Origin: an uncultured Candidatus Peregrinibacteria bacterium
GTDB taxonomy: Bacteria > Patescibacteriota > JACMRA01
Direction: 5' to 3'
Length of the DNA stretch: 34,346 nt
NCBI GenBank assembly: GCA_937127165.1
Contig: CAKZLR010000018.1
Coordinates: 1-34,346, forward strand
Shown here: one piece after another, positions 28,539 through 34,346 of the stretch
Numbering within the stretch: the stretch's first letter is position 1
Layout of the letters: each line of letters starts with the position of its first letter
Translations under genes and position numbers: made by a program
Notes under the pieces: generated by a model
The model's input: the letters and a program-made list of their open reading frames with translations, nothing else
Database searches by the model: none
What the model was told of the DNA's origin: nothing

Positions 28539-29804
28539 TTACACAAAAATTTCTAAATTTTGAATTTTTTTGTCTTTACTAACAACTAAGACTTTTCTGG
28601 ATTGCAAGCCTTGCTTAATGTGATTGTAGAGATTTTTTATTGATTCTTGGTCTACACTTTCTAGCCTTTGGCTGTAGTCTTCATATTGCTCAACTAAACC
28701 GAAATTGAGCATTCTGTTTTCAGCAAAATCTACAAAAAATTTTGGGTTATCTGTAGATATATCTTTTTGTTTTCTAATTTTATTTTTCATCTGCTCAAAT
28801 TTTTCTGGTTTGAAGTTTTTTTCAAAATCGCCAAAAGTTTTGTATATTTCTTCTAAAATTTGTTTAATATGTCTTATCTCACAAGCTAATTCAATTTCTA
28901 AAGATTGGATAGTCTGCCTAAACCTTCCCGAAATGCCATATACTAAACCCAACTCATCTCTTAAACGGTCATACAAAATACCTCCATATTTTAGATATAA
29001 TTGCTCAAAAACTGCTTGAGATGGTCTATTTTTAAAATTTACCGAACAGGGAATAAACACTGTTACTTCGGCATGCTCATGTCCTAGTGGGTGAGTGTAA
29101 GGCAAATTAGTAAACTCTTTGAAGGTGTCATTTGGTAAAAAACCTAATTTTTGGAAAGGTTCGGTAGGTAAATTTGCTGTTTGTTTTATTTTTTGAGAAA
29201 CTTTAGCCACCACAGTATCCACCTCAAAACCACCACCACTAAATTTGAGAATTAAGTGACTATTATTTAAAATTTGGTTATGAAGTCTATAAAAATCCTC
29301 CAAAGTGGTGCTACTTACATCTTCCACCAACCCTATTACTTGATTATTGATTAAGGAGTCTTCTGTAAAAATCTGTTTTAAAGTATCGTAATATAAAATA
29401 TAGTTAGGGTCTCCTGTTCTTTCGCTGATTTCTCTTAAAACTATTTCTTTTTCCCTATCCAGGTCTTCTCGACGAAAGGAAGGATTGAAAAAAAATTCAG
29501 CTAATAAGTCAAAAATTTTATCAAAGTCATCTTTGTGACCACTAGCGACAAGGGACATTGTTAGATTGCTGGTGTAAGCGTTCAAGTCTATTTCGTTAGC
29601 AAAACAGTAGTCTTTGACTTCTGCAAAGTTCATTGTTTGAGTGCTAGAAACTAAGCAGTGTTCAAGCAGATGTCGCTTTCCTTTATCTCCTGTTTGCTCA
29701 AACCAACTACCGCCACTAGAGTAGGTAAATTCTAAATCAATTCTATTGCGATCGGCTGGTTGTAACAACAAATGAACACCTTTTGTGAGTTGAATGTATT
29801 GCAT
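28539..29804 (-). CDS. M16 family metallopeptidase (insulinase-like)
   Basis: HLLEH (HxxEH) with downstream REKEIVLREISER, and a second-domain pattern (YGGILYDRLRDELGLVYGISG). Confidence 0.9.
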   Translation of the reverse strand: MQYIQLTKGVHLLLQPADRNRIDLEFTYSSGGSWFEQTGDKGKRHLLEHCLVSSTQTMNFAEVKDYCFANEIDLNAYTSNLTMSLVASGHKDDFDKIFDLLAEFFFNPSFRREDLDREKEIVLREISERTGDPNYILYYDTLKQIFTEDSLINNQVIGLVEDVSSTTLEDFYRLHNQILNNSHLILKFSGGGFEVDTVVAKVSQKIKQTANLPTEPFQKLGFLPNDTFKEFTNLPYTHPLGHEHAEVTVFIPCSVNFKNRPSQAVFEQLYLKYGGILYDRLRDELGLVYGISGRFRQTIQSLEIELACEIRHIKQILEEIYKTFGDFEKNFKPEKFEQMKNKIRKQKDISTDNPKFFVDFAENRMLNFGLVEQYEDYSQRLESVDQESIKNLYNHIKQGLQSRKVLVVSKDKKIQNLEIFV

Positions 29805-30002
29805 ACTGTTTGGAACAAGAACACCAAAATTGAAAATTTTCTTATTTAGCTAGCGTTTATTGCTATATAATCAGCTATACAATCACAAGTCAATCTAATC
29901 TTCAAAAATCGTTTACAATTGCTAATGTCAAAGCGGTAATTACTTTTCAACTCTAATCAAAACACATCCACAATTTTCAATTTTCCGATAAAAAACCAAA
30001 GA

Positions 30003-30230
30003 CTAAGCCAGATAAAGAGAGATTATTCTGACTATCACAAACACCACGATAAAGAACACAGTCAAGCCAACTACCCATCTTTCAATTCCCCTTCTAGTAA
30101 TGTAAATTTGGTCGCTACCGCCAAAAGTTCCAGACAGACCAGCGCCCCTATTTTGTATCAAAATCAAAATTGATGCTAGCACCAAACAAACTACTTCAAT
30201 AGTAATTAATATATTTTCCAAATTATTCAT
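30003..30230 (-). CDS. secG: Preprotein translocase subunit SecG
   Basis: 75 aa, two TMs, LILIQNRGAGLSGTFGGSDQIYITRRGIERWVVGLTVFF. Confidence 0.88.
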   Translation of the reverse strand: MNNLENILITIEVVCLVLASILILIQNRGAGLSGTFGGSDQIYITRRGIERWVVGLTVFFIVVFVIVRIISLYLA

Positions 30231-30239
30231 AAAACTTTT

Positions 30240-30770
30240 TTATCTGGTATAATTGTTTAAATAAGTTTCGACCTCTTTTTCGGCTTCTTCTTTACCAAAG
30301 ACACCCTGAATCTGGACAACCTTGTTTTGAAGTCTTTTGTAATTTTGGAAAAAGTCCAGAATCTCGTCAATTCGATGTTTTGGAAGTTGAGAAATATCGA
30401 TTACATCCTTAAACCTTGGATCACCGGTAGGAACAGCCAAAATCACATTATCTTGGTCACCTGAATCAATTTTTTTTACTATACCGATCGCTCTAGCTTT
30501 GAGAACTGTCATCGGAGGAACAGGATTAGTTAATAATACTGCTACATCTAAAGCATCTCCATCTTCAGTTTTAGTCGACGGAATAAAGCCGTAGCTAAAC
30601 GGATAAAACTCGGCAGAAAACAAAACTCTATCAAGCATCAAAGCTCCAGTTTCTGGATCTAATTCGTATTTGTTTTGACTACCATATGGAATTTCTATGA
30701 CTACATTAAACTCTTGCACTTCTCCAGAAGGCAAAAAGTATAAATTTTGAGCAGATACAGACATCACCAA
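30240..30770 (-). CDS. ppa: Inorganic pyrophosphatase (family I)
   Basis: VVIEIPYGSQNKYELDPETGALMLDRVLFSAEFYPFSYGFIPSTKTEDGDALDVAVL; ATG at 30764 is an alternative start. Confidence 0.95.
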   Translation of the reverse strand: MVMSVSAQNLYFLPSGEVQEFNVVIEIPYGSQNKYELDPETGALMLDRVLFSAEFYPFSYGFIPSTKTEDGDALDVAVLLTNPVPPMTVLKARAIGIVKKIDSGDQDNVILAVPTGDPRFKDVIDISQLPKHRIDEILDFFQNYKRLQNKVVQIQGVFGKEEAEKEVETYLNNYTR

Positions 30771-30984
30771 AACAATTTAGTTGTTAACTACTAAAAAGTA
30801 AACTGCTGAAAACTAGACTAATGTGTTGAATTCTGTCAAGCGAATGGTGTTTTTGTATACCACCTCTTAGAAAAATTTCCAGTTTTCTAAATTGAAACCA
30901 AAGCAACTAAAATCAATCAAACAAGAAAATACCAAAACTACTACTGTTTTTGCGTGACGTCTGATGAGTAATTTATTAGAACTT

Positions 30985-31270
30985 AAAGTTTAATAATAGG
31001 TTCTTCAGGTTTCTTTTTATTAAGAGGTATAGGAAAAGTACGAGATGTTGATTTTGTACCTGGGATTTGAGTAGGTGTTGATTTTTCAAGAGCTGTTTAC
31101 GTGTTTAGAGTTAAGTAGAAGTTATTTCTGTACCTATCTGTCAGTTTCATCATTCAATGGAAAAGGTAGTTTGAAAAGTTCATTACCACTTTTAGTTTTT
31201 TCAATTTTTCTGGTATAGACACAAAATTTTAAATTTACAAAAACTAGATGAAAGTACGACAAAATACGAC
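30985..31270 (-). pseudogene. Possible decayed small gene
   Basis: Reverse strand shows coding-like fragments FHLVFVNLKFCVYTRKIEKTKSGNELFKLPFPLNDETDR* and ALEKSTPTQIPGTKSTSRTFPIPLNKKKPEEPIIKL*, separated by stops. Confidence 0.25.
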
Positions 31271-31420
31271 AAAAAAAGAATAGTTAAATCATTTTGGCTA
31301 ATAATCTTGACAAGAGAAAATTTTGGTGGTGAGATACGCTAGGTTGTCGCTAGTTTAGTTATATATTTATACATTTTGTAACTACAGTAACTACAGTATC
31401 TAACTATAAGTAATTTGATA

Positions 31421-31585
31421 AAAGATAAAACAAGATAAAATAAAAAAAATAAATAATAAATAATAAAATAATAATAAAACATAAATAATAAAACATAAAT
31501 AATAACAAACATAATAAACAAATTAATAATTAATGGTAATAATTAATTAATGATTAAGTTAATAATTAATAATTTGATTTTATAA
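31421..31585. repeat. AT-rich low-complexity tract with short tandem repeats upstream of leuS
   Basis: Nearly pure A/T; ATAATAAAACATAA-type units repeated, then TTAATAATTAAT-type units. Confidence 0.8.
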
Positions 31586-31620
31586 TTGTTATAACTTTTA
31601 ACTTTTAATTTCTGTTGCAT

Positions 31621-34346
31621 ATGAACCAAGACTCAAACCAAAATAATCAAGTTGACAATATTGAGACTCAATCTACCCATCCTTATAAGGATATCGAGAC
31701 TTATTGGCAGAAACTTTGGTTTGAAAATAACCTTTACCGGGCCGTTGATTTTGATGATCGTCCTAAAAAATATATTTTAACCGAATTTCCTTACCCATCG
31801 GGTGTTAGTTTGCATATTGGTCATGTTTTTCGTTATACAGTACCGGATGTATACGCTAGGTTTTTAAGAATGAATGGTTATAACGTGCTTTTTCCGATGG
31901 GTTGGGATGCTTTTGGTTTACCCACTGAGGAGCGAGCTAGGAAGGAAGGCAAGAATCCCAAGATCATCACTAAAGAAAACATTGCTAACTTTAAGCAACA
32001 AGTTCTGCGAATGGGTTATGGTTTTGACTGGGACAGAGAGTTTTCTACAACTGATGAAAATTATTACAAGTGGACTCAGTGGATTTTTGGCGAGTTTTAT
32101 AAAGCTGGTTTAGCCGAACAAAAAGAAACTGAAGTGTGGTGGTGTCCTGAAATGGGGACTGTGTTGTCTAACGAAGAGGTGTTAGATGGTCCAAATGGAA
32201 CCAAAATTAGTGAACGAGGTGAGTATCCGGTTTATCGCAAAAAGATGAAGCAGTGGGTTTTGAGGATGCCAGAATATGCCGAAAAATTACTTAGCGGTCT
32301 AGAAGAAACTCATTTTCCAGAACATGTTAAGGAGATGCAACGAAATTGGATTGGTAAAAGCGAAGGTTGCACGGTCAGATGGGAAGTAGAAACAACTACA
32401 AAAAGCAGAAAGCAGAAAGCAAAAATTGTAATTTTACACGGTTTTCGAGGTAGTTCCCAGAGTATTTATATTCCTTGGCTTAAATCTAGGTTAGAAGACT
32501 TTGGTTGTGAAGTAGTGGCTTTGGATTTGCCTAATTTTACAGATCCAGACGAACAAGAATGTGTTGATTTCGTTTTAAACTCAGTTAAATTTGGCAACAA
32601 CACAATCATTTTAGGTCATAGTCTTGGTTCTGTACTAGCCCTCAAAGTTTTAGAAAAACTAGATCAGCCGATTTTAGGTTTGGTTACCACTGGCGGCTTT
32701 GTGTCTCCAGACTTTTTGGACAAAAACATCAATGTGCGGCCGTTTACCCATAAGTGGAATTGGAATTTTGACTTTGCAAAAATCAAGGCGAATACCACTT
32801 TTGTTAAGTGTTTGCAATCTTCTTCTGATCCAGTTATTTCTACCGCTCAAGCTCAGGCTTTGGTGCAAGCTGTGGAAGGCGAGCTGATAATTGTGGAAGC
32901 TAAAGGACATTTTAGTGATCAGATTGAACCTAGTGTTTGGAGTGTCTTTGAGCAAGTTTTACGAAAGGAAGCACTCCACCTTACAAGCATCTCTCAAGAG
33001 GAAAGTTTGATAGTTGAAACCTTTACTACCCGAGTTGATACCATCTTTGCGGTTACTTTTTTGGTGTTGTCTCCCGAGCATCCTTTGGTTTTACAACTAA
33101 CTATCGAGGAAAACTTACCAAAGGTACGAGTTTATTTGCAAGAAGTGCAAAACAAAAGTGACCGAGAAAGACAAATTGGGGCTGAAAAAACTGGAGTCTT
33201 TACCGGGAGTTATGCTATTAATCCAATTACAAAAGATAAAGTGCCAATTTGGATTAGTGATTATGTACTTGGCAGTTACGGTACTGGAGCGATTATGGCG
33301 GTTCCGGGGCACGATGAGCGAGATTTTGAGTTTGCCCAAAAGTTTGGGCTGAAAATTTTAGAAAACGTAAAACCCATAAGTGGAGAAAAAACTAGCAAAG
33401 TTTTTACTGATTACGGCGTTTTATTTAACTCAGGAGAGTATTCCGGTTTAACCAGTGAGGAGGCTAAAGAAAAATTAATCCAAAAATTGGAAGCTGAAGG
33501 CAGAGGTAAGCGAGAAATCAATTATAAATTCCGTGATTGGGTCTTTAGCCGTCAGCGATATTGGGGTGAGCCATTTCCGTTTGAGTATATTAAGATTAAA
33601 GATGGTTTAGTAGATTTTGAGAAACTAGACGAACAACTAAAAAACTCAGGTCGGATTGGTGTCGTTAACTGTGTTGTTGTTAATTCCCAAGGTCAAATTT
33701 TGCTTCAAAGGAGATCGGCGACTTTTGACTTGATTGGCGGGCATATAGGGGAAGGTGAAACTATTTCGCAGGCGATGCAACGAAAGATTAAAGAAGAGAT
33801 TGGTTGTGATCTAGGTCAAGTTTTGTATTATTTAGGCTTTACTGAAATGAATCTTAGTGAGGATAATAAAAAACTGAATTTTGTTTTTATAGTTACAGTT
33901 AAACATGAGCCAAAGATTCAAAAACCAGAAAAAGTTAGTGAGATGATGTGGGTCAAGGCTGACCAGATTTTAAATTTTGTTGTTCCTCAGTCTCAATATA
34001 CAGTTTATTTTCCTAGCTGGCAACAAAAAGATTTTGTGAAAGAATTTATAGCACAAAATAGAGATTCTTATATTGTTGATGTTTTGTCACAGGCTTTTGA
34101 TTGGATAAACAAAAATTTTTCGGGGTTATCTTTGACCGAAATTGACGGCGAGCTCCATAAGATCAGACTTCTTGATACTACTGAACTACCTTTAATTTTG
34201 CCGGATGTAGAAGACTATTTGCCGTCACCAGAAGGCCGATCTCCTCTTGGCAAGGTAGATTGGATAAACATTCGAGATGAGCAGGGTAGGGTGATTGGTC
34301 GACGAGAACCAGACACCATGCCTAACTGGGCTGGAAGTAGTTGGTA
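31621..34346 (+). CDS. leuS: Leucyl-tRNA synthetase (truncated by window end) with inserted alpha/beta-hydrolase and NUDIX domains
   Basis: Open frame not in the ORF track because it runs off the end. LeuRS segments: YILTEFPYPSGVSLHIGHVFRYTVPDVYAR, NVLFPMGWDAFGLPTE, RNWIGKSEG, FTTRVDTIFAVTFLVLSPEHPL, GTGAIMAVPGHDERD, FRDWVFSRQRYWGEPFP, EPDTMPNWAGSSW. Inserts at roughly 32419-32961 and 33651-34060. Confidence 0.95.
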   Translation, partial: MNQDSNQNNQVDNIETQSTHPYKDIETYWQKLWFENNLYRAVDFDDRPKKYILTEFPYPSGVSLHIGHVFRYTVPDVYARFLRMNGYNVLFPMGWDAFGLPTEERARKEGKNPKIITKENIANFKQQVLRMGYGFDWDREFSTTDENYYKWTQWIFGEFYKAGLAEQKETEVWWCPEMGTVLSNEEVLDGPNGTKISERGEYPVYRKKMKQWVLRMPEYAEKLLSGLEETHFPEHVKEMQRNWIGKSEGCTVRWEVETTTKSRKQKAKIVILHGFRGSSQSIYIPWLKSRLEDFGCEVVALDLPNFTDPDEQECVDFVLNSVKFGNNTIILGHSLGSVLALKVLEKLDQPILGLVTTGGFVSPDFLDKNINVRPFTHKWNWNFDFAKIKANTTFVKCLQSSSDPVISTAQAQALVQAVEGELIIVEAKGHFSDQIEPSVWSVFEQVLRKEALHLTSISQEESLIVETFTTRVDTIFAVTFLVLSPEHPLVLQLTIEENLPKVRVYLQEVQNKSDRERQIGAEKTGVFTGSYAINPITKDKVPIWISDYVLGSYGTGAIMAVPGHDERDFEFAQKFGLKILENVKPISGEKTSKVFTDYGVLFNSGEYSGLTSEEAKEKLIQKLEAEGRGKREINYKFRDWVFSRQRYWGEPFPFEYIKIKDGLVDFEKLDEQLKNSGRIGVVNCVVVNSQGQILLQRRSATFDLIGGHIGEGETISQAMQRKIKEEIGCDLGQVLYYLGFTEMNLSEDNKKLNFVFIVTVKHEPKIQKPEKVSEMMWVKADQILNFVVPQSQYTVYFPSWQQKDFVKEFIAQNRDSYIVDVLSQAFDWINKNFSGLSLTEIDGELHKIRLLDTTELPLILPDVEDYLPSPEGRSPLGKVDWINIRDEQGRVIGRREPDTMPNWAGSSW

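Noticed and set aside
31339-31521. 60 aa minus-strand ORF
   Set aside because: Encoded almost entirely by A/T low-complexity sequence; a compositional artefact.
31421-31585. AT-rich tandem tract as a CRISPR or replication origin
   Set aside because: Units are too short and irregular for CRISPR; no DnaA-box cluster or dnaA/dnaN neighbours were seen.
31874-33352. Small ORFs inside leuS (31874, 32674, 32699, 33115, 33158)
   Set aside because: Shadows of the long leuS frame that the track omitted because it runs off the window.
1-34346. Alternative genetic code (UGA reassigned)
   Set aside because: Assigned genes read through normally under the standard bacterial code, and the truncated genes end at TAA rather than TGA.

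Overview
This is a low-GC, standard-code window that looks like a reduced bacterial genome, probably Candidate Phyla Radiation/Patescibacteria-like (an inference from gene content and domain architectures). Recognisable housekeeping genes: pheA-like prephenate dehydratase, rsmH, rhomboid protease, thrS, class II amidotransferase, def, yibE/F, ruvA, RDD protein, valS (C-terminal half only), grpE, a truncated UvrD/Rep helicase, a GspE/PilB ATPase, an argD-like aminotransferase, an M16 peptidase, secG, ppa and leuS (runs off the right end). There are two tRNA genes: Arg-TCT and Lys-TTT. The most unusual feature is a pair of class I aminoacyl-tRNA synthetases carrying inserted hydrolase domains. 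The ValRS-like ORF (16361-19924, minus) lacks the HIGH half and most of CP1, and carries a HAD phosphatase, a serine alpha/beta hydrolase and a NUDIX domain. The LeuRS (31621-end, plus) carries an alpha/beta hydrolase at the start of its CP1 editing domain and a NUDIX domain just after the RQRYWGEP segment. A third protein (13204-15156, minus) looks like a ribonucleotide-reductase-derived pseudoenzyme with a degenerate NUDIX-like segment and a TSCPD-like tail, and the tail is duplicated in the next gene. No CRISPR array, rRNA or transposon was seen. All family calls come from reading motifs by eye; no database search was run.
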